NCBI GenBank assembly: GCA_963815185.1
Contig: CAWFGC010000003.1
Coordinates: 1-64,000 of the forward strand
Direction of reading: 5' to 3'
Length of the DNA stretch: 64,000 nucleotides
DNA from: SHZL01 sp963815185
GTDB taxonomy: Bacteria; Pseudomonadota; Gammaproteobacteria; Xanthomonadales; SZUA-36
In this document: piece after piece, positions 17,241 through 25,894 of the stretch
How positions within the stretch are numbered: the first letter of the stretch is position 1
Layout: the number at the start of each line of letters is the position of its first letter
Translations under genes and position numbers: made by a program
The notes under the pieces: model-generated
Told to the model about the DNA's origin: nothing
Database searches by the model: none
What the model saw: only the letters and a program-made list of their open reading frames with translations

Positions 17241-19619
17241 ATGAACAACGTCTACAAGGCCATATCAATTATGGCTGGTTTATCCGTGCTGATCGGAACT
17301 GTGCCCAGCGCCTTCGGCGCTGCGAGCGTACTCGAGGAAATTACCGTTACCGCCCAAAAACGCGAGCAGTCCATTCAGGATGTCGGTATCACCATCACCG
17401 CATATAGCGGCGTGCAGATGAAACAACTGGGTTTCGAAGACAGCTTCGATATCGCGCGCATGACGCCCGGCGTATTCATCAGCGGCAACAATGGTGGCGA
17501 GAAGACCCTGTTCACCATTCGCGGCGTCACCCAGAACGATTTCAATGACCAAACCGAGGCCCCGGTGGCGGTTTATGTGGACGAGGGTTATGTCGGCTTC
17601 GGTCAGGGCCAGGTGTTCGGCTTGTTCGATCTGGAGCGTGTCGAAATTCTGAAGGGCCCCCAGGGCACCTTGTTCGGCCGCAACGCAACCGGCGGACTGG
17701 TGCACTATCTGTCCAACAGACCGACCCGGGAAAAGGAAGGCTATGCCGACCTGACTTACGGCTCCTATAACCAGGTGCGCTTTGAAGGCGCCGTTAGCGG
17801 ACCCTTGTCGGATACCGTGTCAGGGCGCTTTGCGGTGCTGTATGACCGCTTCGACCCGATACTGAAGAACGACTACCCGAATCGCGCAGTCACGCTGGAT
17901 GGCAACCCGCTGCCTTACGGCGGTGAAGATACCTTCAATGACGACACGCTGGGATTTCGCGGGCAGTTACTGTTCGAACCAAACGACGATGTGGACGTTC
18001 TGCTTATTGCCAGTTACGCCAGAACGCGGCAAGGCACCGCCCCATTTCTTGAGCTGCCCACCGTACCGATTTTCGATGCCGCCGGTAACCACGTTGGCAC
18101 CATCGTCGCCGGCCCGGGCGAAACCCGTGAAGCCATGTCTCCGGACGGCACGCCCCTGGACCACCCTCTGTCATTCGACTCCGACCTGCTGCGGCCACCT
18201 GGCGGCAATCTTTATGGTCCGAGCTGCACGCCTTACGACCGCAAGCATCTGAAATGCGCAATGGATTTTGCCTTCGAAGACCTCAATACCACCGATACTT
18301 GGGGCGTTTCCGGAAAGCTGACCTGGAACCTGGGCGAAAACACGACCCTGACCTCTGTGAGCGATTACAAGAATTTCGACAAATTCCAGGGCATTCCGGC
18401 CGATGGCGGACCGGCGTCAACCATCAATGTGCTGTTTGATGCGCAGGCTGAAACCTTCACCCAGGAGGTGCGCCTCAACGGCGAGCAGGACCGCCTCCGC
18501 TGGGTAGCTGGCGTTTACTACCTGAACATCAACCTGGATGCGGGTGTTTCGATTACCGCGGATGACGATTACCTGTTTGAGCCGCTGGTGGGCGCTCCGT
18601 GGGAAGACACGGCATTGACCAAATTGGAAACCAATTCATATTCCCTGTTCGGCCAGGTGGAATACGACCTTTCCGAGCAGCTTACCCTTATCGGAGGCTT
18701 TCGCGGGATCAGGGAAGAAAAGGATTTCACCGGCGAGGAAACGTTTTTCCTGAGCACCGATCCGCTCAAGCTCGAAACCGACATGCCGCTGTTTTCGCCT
18801 CAGCCGAAAACAGATCACCAGCAAAACAAGAATCTATGGAGCGGCAAGATTCAACTGGACTGGCACCCCAGTGATGATTTGCTGCTGTTTGCCGGCGTCA
18901 ACCGCGGGGTAAAGGCCGGTGGCTTCAACGCACCTTTCACGTTTGGCGCCGGCTTTCCCGCCGAAGACATACCTTATGGCGAAGAAATACTGATGTCATA
19001 TGAAACCGGCTTCAAGTGGGACAACCTGCTGGGCGGAACCACCCGCATCAATGGTTCGTTTTACTACTATGACTACTCCGACTATCAGGGCTTCTTCTTC
19101 ACCCAGATCACTGGTTGGGTGCGCAATGTCGACGCCAAATACAAGGGTACGGAATTTGAGCTGATCTCGTCACTTACAGATAACCTGGACCTGATGCTCA
19201 ACTTCTCCTATATAAACGCGCACATTTATGACGTGCAGTTGGGGCCGGGCATCTTTGTCGACACCGAACCCAGTTTCACTCCGGACGTGCAGGTGGCCGG
19301 CCTGTTACGTTATCAATGGCCCCAGCCGGTTTGGGGCGGATCGGTATTCGCCCAGATCAGTTTCAACTATGCATCCAAATTCTGGGACAACATCCGCAAC
19401 TTTGAAGCTTCGCGTCTGCCTGACTACACCATTGCCAACGTCCGCCTGGGCTGGTCGGGAGACGATGGCCGGTGGCAGGCCGAAGCATTCATCAATAATT
19501 TTGCGGATGAGCGTTACTACACCATTGGCTATGACCTGTCGAACGCCACGGGATCCAATTCCCTGGTGCCCGGCAAACCCCGCTGGTTTGGTGTCAGCGT
19601 GCGTTACAACTTTTTCTGA
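17241..19619 (+). CDS. TonB-dependent outer-membrane receptor
   Basis: A 792-residue receptor with signal peptide (cleavage after ...PSAFGA), TonB box-like EEITVTAQKREQ, then the plug domain (IRGVTQNDF; VEILKGPQGTLFGRNATGG) and a beta-barrel ending in VSVRYNFF with the C-terminal phenylalanine. The plug type is that of receptors taking up organic substrates in sphingomonads and marine gammaproteobacteria, rather than a clear siderophore class. It heads the cassette, so the ligand is probably the compound oxidised by the downstream enzymes. AGGG precedes the ATG at 17241. Confidence 0.9.
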   Translation: MNNVYKAISIMAGLSVLIGTVPSAFGAASVLEEITVTAQKREQSIQDVGITITAYSGVQMKQLGFEDSFDIARMTPGVFISGNNGGEKTLFTIRGVTQNDFNDQTEAPVAVYVDEGYVGFGQGQVFGLFDLERVEILKGPQGTLFGRNATGGLVHYLSNRPTREKEGYADLTYGSYNQVRFEGAVSGPLSDTVSGRFAVLYDRFDPILKNDYPNRAVTLDGNPLPYGGEDTFNDDTLGFRGQLLFEPNDDVDVLLIASYARTRQGTAPFLELPTVPIFDAAGNHVGTIVAGPGETREAMSPDGTPLDHPLSFDSDLLRPPGGNLYGPSCTPYDRKHLKCAMDFAFEDLNTTDTWGVSGKLTWNLGENTTLTSVSDYKNFDKFQGIPADGGPASTINVLFDAQAETFTQEVRLNGEQDRLRWVAGVYYLNINLDAGVSITADDDYLFEPLVGAPWEDTALTKLETNSYSLFGQVEYDLSEQLTLIGGFRGIREEKDFTGEETFFLSTDPLKLETDMPLFSPQPKTDHQQNKNLWSGKIQLDWHPSDDLLLFAGVNRGVKAGGFNAPFTFGAGFPAEDIPYGEEILMSYETGFKWDNLLGGTTRINGSFYYYDYSDYQGFFFTQITGWVRNVDAKYKGTEFELISSLTDNLDLMLNFSYINAHIYDVQLGPGIFVDTEPSFTPDVQVAGLLRYQWPQPVWGGSVFAQISFNYASKFWDNIRNFEASRLPDYTIANVRLGWSGDDGRWQAEAFINNFADERYYTIGYDLSNATGSNSLVPGKPRWFGVSVRYNFF

Positions 19620-19646
19620 GGGTTCACATTAACCCTGCCCAACCGG

Positions 19647-19667
19647 GCGGCCCCGCAGCGGGGCCGC
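19647..19667 (+). other. GC hairpin between receptor and oxygenase genes
   Basis: Stem GCGGCCCCG/CGGGGCCGC with loop CAG and no T-run. It may be an mRNA-stabilising or attenuating hairpin giving more receptor than enzyme transcript. Confidence 0.45.
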
Positions 19668-19700
19668 TACTGACCCACTGAATTTGTACCGAGGTTGTTG

Positions 19701-20660
19701 ATGAACTTTGCAGTTGCCAAACGAATACCCATAGAAAGCATTCCGGTCGTGGATATCGGCCCCTTGCTCAAAGGCGGCGCGGCGGAGAAAAGGCGCGTGG
19801 CCGAAGAAATGTGTATCGCGGCCAATGGTGTGGGATTTTTCTACGTCAGGAATCATGGTGTCCCGGAACAGCTCATCGAAGACCTGTTCAGGGTGACACG
19901 GGCGTTCTTCAACAGTACCGCCGCAGACAAAGACACAGTGCGCGTCACAACTAAAAAGCGCGGCTACATCGGCCATTATCAGGGCATCATGCAGAACAGT
20001 ACCACAAGGGATTTAAGAGAAACCTTTCTCTGGGGCCGTGAGTTTGACGAGGATACCCTCAAGGAACTTGAGAGCATCCCCCTGGCCGGCCCCAACCAGT
20101 GGCCACAGTTCATGCCGGAAATGAAACGCGTGCTGACAGAGTATTTCGAATCCTGCATAACCGTGGGCAAGCAGATCCTCGAAGGCTTCGCCCTGGCGAT
20201 GGACATCAGCCCGGACTATTTTTCGGCCTTCTTTGACAAAACCATTTCGAGGGGATCGGCGCTCTATTATCCGCCACAACCGGAAGAATTGGGCGACAAG
20301 CAATTCGGCATCGGCCCGCATACCGACTGGGGTGTTCTCACCCTGCTCTCCCAGGACGGCGTGGGCGGTTTGCAGGTATTGTCGGGTGACGGTCAATGGG
20401 TGACCGCACACCCCATACCGGGCACGTTTGTCGTCAATGTCGGGGACTGTCTTGAGCAATGGACCAACAAGCGCTTGCTGTCCAACCAGCACCGCGTAGT
20501 CAACAGTTCGGGTCGGTACCGTCAGGCCGTGGCAATGTTCGTGGATCCGGATTTCGATACCTTGATGGTCCCGGTGGTAAAGAACGGTCAGGAAGCATTC
20601 TTTGAGCCGACCACCTGCGGTGAGCGGGTGCTGCAGAGCTTCGAAAAAGCCTACGGCTGA
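19701..20660 (+). CDS. 2-oxoglutarate/Fe(II)-dependent oxygenase (isopenicillin N synthase-like)
   Basis: A 319-residue oxygenase. The N-terminal DIOX region has IPVVDIGPLL and GFFYVRNHGV. The double-stranded beta-helix has iron ligands HTD (GPHTDWGVLTLL) and the distal histidine in NQHRVVNSS. The 2-oxoglutarate arginine is in the following GRYRQAVAMF, where the usual RxS serine is not seen. It probably hydroxylates or oxidatively cleaves the imported compound. ATG at 19701 with GAGG six bases upstream is preferred to two preceding TTG codons. Confidence 0.87.
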   Translation: MNFAVAKRIPIESIPVVDIGPLLKGGAAEKRRVAEEMCIAANGVGFFYVRNHGVPEQLIEDLFRVTRAFFNSTAADKDTVRVTTKKRGYIGHYQGIMQNSTTRDLRETFLWGREFDEDTLKELESIPLAGPNQWPQFMPEMKRVLTEYFESCITVGKQILEGFALAMDISPDYFSAFFDKTISRGSALYYPPQPEELGDKQFGIGPHTDWGVLTLLSQDGVGGLQVLSGDGQWVTAHPIPGTFVVNVGDCLEQWTNKRLLSNQHRVVNSSGRYRQAVAMFVDPDFDTLMVPVVKNGQEAFFEPTTCGERVLQSFEKAYG

Positions 20661-20746
20661 CCATGGCAACGTAAACCACTGCAGCCTGCGACCGTCCGCG
20701 AAGCCAGATCCCTGTTCCAGAACATGCCGCACAGGAGTTCGAAAAG

Positions 20747-21139
20747 ATGTTTGTTGTAAGTATTCGTTATCCACGCAAGAAGGGGCAGGAGTTCAATCTC
20801 CAGCACTGGCGCGAGGTGCACATGCCAAAAGGGATCGGCACCTATAACAGAACCAACGGGTTTGCGCCCATACGGGTCATGATCCAGCATTCGGTATTCG
20901 GCATGAGCGGCGATCCGGAATCAACCGATTCCTACGCCACGGTCTGGCTGCTTTTTGACTCGCGCAAAGGGCTGGAAGGATTCATGCGCCTGCATAATAA
21001 TGCAGTTGAAAGTGCAGAACTTGAACAGGACTTCGATAACTATGCCCCCGTCGCGCCACACATCTGTCTGGGCGAGTTGGAAGTATTTAATGACATGGAC
21101 GTCATACTTGAACGCGCGCAGGAGTTGCTCGATGACTAG
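20747..21139 (+). CDS. EthD-domain protein
   Basis: A 130-residue ferredoxin-like-fold protein of the EthD group: the MFVVSIRYPRK opening, HWREVHMP near residue 24, and a second half ending in ELEVFNDM. EthD proteins accompany catabolic oxygenases and some act as small cyclases or monooxygenase partners. The reaction here is unknown. AGGAG precedes the ATG. The following 219 bases to the next gene hold no plus-strand gene. Confidence 0.8.
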   Translation: MFVVSIRYPRKKGQEFNLQHWREVHMPKGIGTYNRTNGFAPIRVMIQHSVFGMSGDPESTDSYATVWLLFDSRKGLEGFMRLHNNAVESAELEQDFDNYAPVAPHICLGELEVFNDMDVILERAQELLDD

Positions 21140-21358
21140 GCAGTTGCCGGAAAACCAGTCCGAGTGAAATTTTCGCGGCCTGGGAGTTCGTAGACCCAAG
21201 TGGTCCGCCACTTGCACGCAGGTAAAGTCCGTTCGACCGCCAGTTAAAATCGGCCTCTACCGTAGGGGCCCACAGCAGAGGAATGTTTACTGGAGTAATT
21301 GGATAGGCGCGGCTGAACACTTCATACTCGAATTGATGGAAATGCTGAGGATTCTTCA

Positions 21359-21928
21359 TTGAAACTAACCCGACGGTCACTTGTTGACAAAGTATTGAAA
21401 GGCTCCCTACTTTGCCTGACTTTCAATATCGGCGGCGCGACGTTGCTGTTGACGCCCGCGCAGGCTCGCGCCCGGAGCATTCCGTTGCAGAAACTCAGTG
21501 TCGAACAAGCCCGGCGCCTGGGTTTATTGGCCGAAACGATGGTACCTGGATCGGCCGAACTGGGTGTGGTTCAGTTCATTGACCATCAACTCAACTCGGA
21601 TCCGAACGAGTCGTTACTGATAGCCAAGTACTTCGGCGTCGCCTTGCCGTACCTTGACTTTTATGCCAGAGGAGTCGAAGTCGCCGAGGCGATGGCGGTC
21701 ATGGCCCACGGAAAGGCACTAGATGAGCTGGCAGCTTCTGAAATAGAGCAAGTTGTCAAATCGATGTCCTTGCCGGGCGCTGTAGTAGACGAATTCCCGA
21801 TATTCCTGTTTTACATGTGCCTGAGGTCAGACGCGGTTGACGTGACTTACGGTACGCCCGATGGTTTCAACAAACTGAACGTGCCGTACATGCAGCACAT
21901 TTTACCGCCAGAGGGCTGGAATGACTGA
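21359..21928 (+). CDS. gluconate 2-dehydrogenase subunit 3-like, Tat-exported small subunit
   Basis: A 189-residue protein. The twin-arginine leader (LTRRSLVDK followed by a hydrophobic stretch to about residue 36) directs Tat export. The body has the subunit 3 pattern (ETMVPG, then VVQFIDHQL, then GTPDGF). In flavin dehydrogenases of this class, the small subunit carries the export signal for the FAD subunit. It starts with TTG at 21359 after GAGG, and its stop overlaps the next gene by eight bases. Confidence 0.78.
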   Translation: MKLTRRSLVDKVLKGSLLCLTFNIGGATLLLTPAQARARSIPLQKLSVEQARRLGLLAETMVPGSAELGVVQFIDHQLNSDPNESLLIAKYFGVALPYLDFYARGVEVAEAMAVMAHGKALDELAASEIEQVVKSMSLPGAVVDEFPIFLFYMCLRSDAVDVTYGTPDGFNKLNVPYMQHILPPEGWND

Positions 21929-23489
21929 AGTGAAGGAGGCAGTTGAGGCAGTAGTCGTTGGCAGTGGCGCCGCCGGCAGTTTGTTCGCAGCGGTGCTGGC
22001 GGAAGCAGGTAAAGACGTTCTCGTTCTCGAGCGTGGACACGCGCGTAAGCTGGAGGATTTGTACAGTTCGCAAACCTGGGCCCGCCGGCTGAAATGGGCG
22101 TCCCCTCATGTCGTTGAGGCTGGACCCGACAGCATCTGGTTCAACTTCAATGCCGGCCATGGATACGGCGGGGCGGCGGTACATCACTATGGCGTCTGGC
22201 CGCGCTTTCACGAAGACGATTTCAAGGAAAAAAGCCGCTATGGCCACTCACTGGACTGGCCGTTCGAATATTCGGAGATTCGCCCTTTTTACGACCAGGT
22301 GCAAAAGGAAGTTGGCCTGTCAGGCGACGCAGAAAAGGAGATCTGGCGACCACCAGGTGAGCCGTATCCAATGCCTCCCGTTCTGGTGAGCAATCACGGC
22401 AAGGTGATCGCCCATGGGTTTGAAGCGCTCGGCTTGCACACCTCGCCCTTGCCTATGGCCATCCTCACCCAGCCCTATGACGGCCGTCCGCCCTGCATTT
22501 GGGATGGTTGGTGTGATGCCGGATGCCCCATCGGTGCGCTGGCCAACCCCTTGGCGGTGTATTTGCCGCGCGCAAAAAAAGCTGGTGCGCGGCTGCAACC
22601 CAATTCGCACGTCACGCGCGTATTAACCGACAAATCGGGAAAGAAGGCAACCGGTGTGGAGTATTTCACGCCGTCCGGAGAAGCCGTCACCCAGCTTGCC
22701 CGCCATGTCATTCTGTGTGCGTTTACAATCGAGAATGTCCGTATCCTGCTCAATTCGTGCGACTCCAATCATCCCAATGGCCTGGCCAACCGCAGCGGCA
22801 TGCTGGGCCGTTACCTTATGTCTCACCCGGCCGTTGGCATCAGCGGGCTTTTCGAAGATGAGATGCAGAATTATCTTGGTGCTACCGGAGGACAACTCCT
22901 TTGCCAGGATGCATTCGGCAAAAACAGCGATCCTATGGGGGCGTTTGGCAGCCGCCAATGGTTAATCGGCCAGGCACTAAAACCAAATGATCTGCTGGGT
23001 ATTGCGATGACCCGTCCAGACATCTTTGGCGCCGAACTTCACGCATTCATGCGGGAAGGCGCACACCATATGGGTTCCATGGTTGGGATGTGCGAAGACG
23101 AAGCGTTGCCGCACAATCGCATTGAACTGGCGTCAGAAAAGGATCAATTCGGCTACCCCCTGGCAAAAATTTGGTACGAAACAAGCGCCGAAGGCCTCAA
23201 ACTGTGGCAAACGGCAGCGGCAGAAGGAGTCAAGATATTCAAAGCAGCTGGTGCAAAGGAAGCATGGCATGGGCCTCGAGTTGGTCAGCACATCATGGGC
23301 GGCACGATCATGGGCACGGATGCAACCGACTCCGTGCTCAATTCAGTCGGCCAGGCTCATGAAGTCAGCAACCTGTTCGTTGCCGGACCTGGTGTTTTTC
23401 CAACTAGTTCAGCAGTGAATTCGACATTCACAGCCAAAGCAGTCGCAATGAAATCGGCCCGGTTCCTCCTGGCAAACTGGGGGGCCTGA
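21921..23489 (+). CDS. GMC-family FAD-dependent oxidoreductase (dehydrogenase large subunit)
   Basis: A 522-residue GMC enzyme. The FAD dinucleotide motif GSGAAGSLFAAVLAEAG is at residues 13-29, followed by VLERG. The C-terminal block has HIMGGTIMGTD and the catalytic-pair region TSSAVNSTFTAKA. It has no signal of its own and probably rides out through Tat with the subunit encoded just upstream. It likely oxidises an alcohol group of the cassette substrate in the periplasm. No cytochrome subunit is encoded next to it, so its electron acceptor is unclear. Confidence 0.88.
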   Translation: MTEVKEAVEAVVVGSGAAGSLFAAVLAEAGKDVLVLERGHARKLEDLYSSQTWARRLKWASPHVVEAGPDSIWFNFNAGHGYGGAAVHHYGVWPRFHEDDFKEKSRYGHSLDWPFEYSEIRPFYDQVQKEVGLSGDAEKEIWRPPGEPYPMPPVLVSNHGKVIAHGFEALGLHTSPLPMAILTQPYDGRPPCIWDGWCDAGCPIGALANPLAVYLPRAKKAGARLQPNSHVTRVLTDKSGKKATGVEYFTPSGEAVTQLARHVILCAFTIENVRILLNSCDSNHPNGLANRSGMLGRYLMSHPAVGISGLFEDEMQNYLGATGGQLLCQDAFGKNSDPMGAFGSRQWLIGQALKPNDLLGIAMTRPDIFGAELHAFMREGAHHMGSMVGMCEDEALPHNRIELASEKDQFGYPLAKIWYETSAEGLKLWQTAAAEGVKIFKAAGAKEAWHGPRVGQHIMGGTIMGTDATDSVLNSVGQAHEVSNLFVAGPGVFPTSSAVNSTFTAKAVAMKSARFLLANWGA

Positions 23490-23581
23490 ACACGTTATGG
23501 GGTTTTCACATGGGACCACTTCCAGGGAAGCACTGGTCATGTGATTGCTGCTCCAGTCAGCGCTGCTTGATCTCCCCGACT

Positions 23582-23600
23582 ATGGACACCGGGAGGTATA
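23582..23600 (+). repeat. right copy of the 19-bp direct repeat
   Basis: Exact copy of 16116-16134 in the same orientation, 7.47 kb away. It lies between the GMC gene and the peptidase, so the two copies enclose precisely the cassette. Confidence 0.75.
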
Positions 23601-23684
23601 AGCCCTATCGTGGCGGCTCTAAAAAACCGAAGAACATGGCGAACGCTGCCGGAGATAGATTTGATCTGTTCACGACCAGTCAGA

Positions 23685-25163
23685 ATGTCTGGCTTACTGT
23701 TGGCCGGCTGCTGCCTGTATCTGGTCTTGCAGCCCGTTGTCACGCAGGCGGCAGACAAGCACCCGCTGCTGGAAATGGAAACCTGCCAGTTGACGCTGCC
23801 GGGCACCAATCTCACTGAAGCCGCTGAATGCGGCTGGTTCGAAGTAGCAGAGAATCCCTCCCAAGCCGAAGGCCGCAAGATAAAGCTGCGGGTGGCCCGC
23901 GTTCCGGCGCGCGAGCGCCATACCGAACCCGATCCTGTGATTTTGTTCGCCGGTGGTCCGGGGCAGGCCGCTTCCGAAGCCTGGCTTATCGTCGCTCCAG
24001 CGCTCAAAAAGGTGAACAAAAACCGTGACATCCTTCTGATCGATCAGCGCGGTACAGGTCAGTCCAATGCGCTGCGATGCCCGCAGATGGAACTGGCGGA
24101 AGAACTGGCAGTGGACTGGGACCAACTCGAGAACATCACGCGGGAATGTCTGAACACGCTGGCAGGCGACCCGCGTTTCTATACCACGACCATTGCGATG
24201 CAAGATTATGATCTGGTCCGCGCTGCGCTGGGGTATGAAAAACTCAACCTGTTTGGCGTGTCCTATGGCACCCGGGCCGCGCAGGTGTACCTGCGGCTAT
24301 TTCCCGATCAAGTACGCACCGTGGTGCTGGACAGCGTGGTCCCCCAGGAGTTGGCGCTGGGCACGGAACACGCCCAGAAACTGGACCAGGCGCTGCATCG
24401 CGTGCTGGCAGCCTGCGCGCGAGATGCCGCTTGCAGTGAAGCCTACCCACGCGTCACTGAAGACCTGCAGACATTGATCCGGAAATTGGATGAATCACCC
24501 GTCGAGGTCACCGTAGATCATCCTTTGACCGGACAGCCTTTTTCTTTGAAGGTCGACCGTCAGATGCTGGCATCAGCCATCCGCTTCCTGACCTATTCCT
24601 CCGAAACCCAGGCGCTCCTGCCGTTGTTGATTCATGAGGCGGCAACGACGGGCCATTACGAACGGCTTGCCAGCCAACTGCTGATCACGGCCAGCGGCAT
24701 CAGCGACACGATTTCCCAGGGCATGGAATTGTCGGTGACCTGCTCCGAAGATTTTCCCTTTTTCCCGGCACCAAGGGACAATGATGAAACCCGGGAAGCC
24801 ACTTCGTTGATGGGTGATGACATGCTGAAGGCTTCGCGCATCCAGTGCGGGATCTGGCCGCATGGAGATGTTCCGGCTGATTTTCATGAACCGGTTGTGA
24901 GCGACAAGCCCGTTCTCCTGCTTTCTGGTGAACTCGACCCGGTCACTCCACCTGAATATGCCGAGCGGGTCAGCGCCCATTTTTCCAACAGCCTGAATCT
25001 CGTCGCACCCGGCCAGGGACACAGCGTCAGCGGCAAAGGCTGCATGGGAGACTTGATATCCGATTTCATTATTGCGGGCAACTCCAGGCAACTGGATACC
25101 CAGTGCCTCGACCGGCTTCAGCCTTCTCCCTGGTTCATGTCTCTGACAGGGCCGAATCCGTGA
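23685..25163 (+). CDS. exported alpha/beta hydrolase, tripeptidyl-aminopeptidase-like
   Basis: A 492-residue hydrolase with signal peptide (MSGLLLAGCC to about residue 22). The family's ILFAGGPGQAA oxyanion loop, nucleophile GVSYGTRAAQ, acid in SGELDPVTPPEYA and histidine in GQGHSV are all present. This is the proline-iminopeptidase/TAP group that trims peptides in the periplasm. The start is uncertain. GTG at 23610 would add 25 residues and spoil the signal peptide. The next gene overlaps by four bases. Confidence 0.83.
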   Translation: MSGLLLAGCCLYLVLQPVVTQAADKHPLLEMETCQLTLPGTNLTEAAECGWFEVAENPSQAEGRKIKLRVARVPARERHTEPDPVILFAGGPGQAASEAWLIVAPALKKVNKNRDILLIDQRGTGQSNALRCPQMELAEELAVDWDQLENITRECLNTLAGDPRFYTTTIAMQDYDLVRAALGYEKLNLFGVSYGTRAAQVYLRLFPDQVRTVVLDSVVPQELALGTEHAQKLDQALHRVLAACARDAACSEAYPRVTEDLQTLIRKLDESPVEVTVDHPLTGQPFSLKVDRQMLASAIRFLTYSSETQALLPLLIHEAATTGHYERLASQLLITASGISDTISQGMELSVTCSEDFPFFPAPRDNDETREATSLMGDDMLKASRIQCGIWPHGDVPADFHEPVVSDKPVLLLSGELDPVTPPEYAERVSAHFSNSLNLVAPGQGHSVSGKGCMGDLISDFIIAGNSRQLDTQCLDRLQPSPWFMSLTGPNP

Positions 25164-25894
25164 TCACAGTCACCAATCTGCACAAGTCCTTCGGTGAGGT
25201 AAAAGCCGTGTGCGGCGTTTCCTTCGAGGCAAGAGATGGAGAAATCACCGGTTTGCTGGGCCCCAATGGGGCCGGCAAGACGACCACACTGAGAATGCTC
25301 TATTCCCTGTTGCCTCCGGATAAGGGAGAAATCCGCATCGATGGACTCGACCCCACCCGGGATGCCATGGCCATCAAGCGCACCCTGGGCGTGGTGCCGG
25401 ATGGCCGCGGGCTGTATACCCGTCTGACGGCCCGTGAGAACATTCGCTATTACGGCGAGTTGCATGGCCTGGCGGCACGCGCACTGGAGCGTCGTATTGA
25501 AGAGTTGACCCACACTCTGGACATGATCGAATTCATCGATCGGCGTACCGAAGGGTTTTCCCAGGGACAGAGGGTGAAGGTTGCCATTGCCCGCGCCATG
25601 GTGCACGAACCGCAAACGGTGCTGATGGACGAGCCGAGCAACGGCCTCGATGTGATGAGTACCCGCGCCTTGCGCGAATATATTCGCAGCCTCAAGAGCG
25701 GGGGTCACTCGGTCGTGCTGTCCACCCACATCATGCAGGAAGTCACGGCCCTGTGCGACCGCATCGTCATCATCGCCAAAGGCCAGGTTGCCGCCAATGG
25801 CACCGCTGATGAACTATTGGCGCGCAGTGGTTGTGACACGCTGGAGGATGCCTTTGTCAAGTTGATCGGCAGCGAGGAGGGTTTGCTCGCATGA
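25160..25894 (+). CDS. natA: ABC transporter ATP-binding protein NatA-like
   Basis: A 244-residue ATPase. Walker A is GPNGAGKTTTLRML, the signature FSQGQRVKV, Walker B VLMDEPSNGLDV and the H-loop STHIMQEV. GTG at 25160 overlaps the preceding stop (GTGA), consistent with translational coupling. The pairing with the next gene resembles the NatAB sodium/drug extrusion system. The symbol is by similarity. Confidence 0.83.
   Translation: MITVTNLHKSFGEVKAVCGVSFEARDGEITGLLGPNGAGKTTTLRMLYSLLPPDKGEIRIDGLDPTRDAMAIKRTLGVVPDGRGLYTRLTARENIRYYGELHGLAARALERRIEELTHTLDMIEFIDRRTEGFSQGQRVKVAIARAMVHEPQTVLMDEPSNGLDVMSTRALREYIRSLKSGGHSVVLSTHIMQEVTALCDRIVIIAKGQVAANGTADELLARSGCDTLEDAFVKLIGSEEGLLA

Noticed and set aside
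20013..20774. 253-codon minus-strand frame
   Set aside because: Antisense to the 2-oxoglutarate oxygenase, whose HxD...H ligands establish the real frame.
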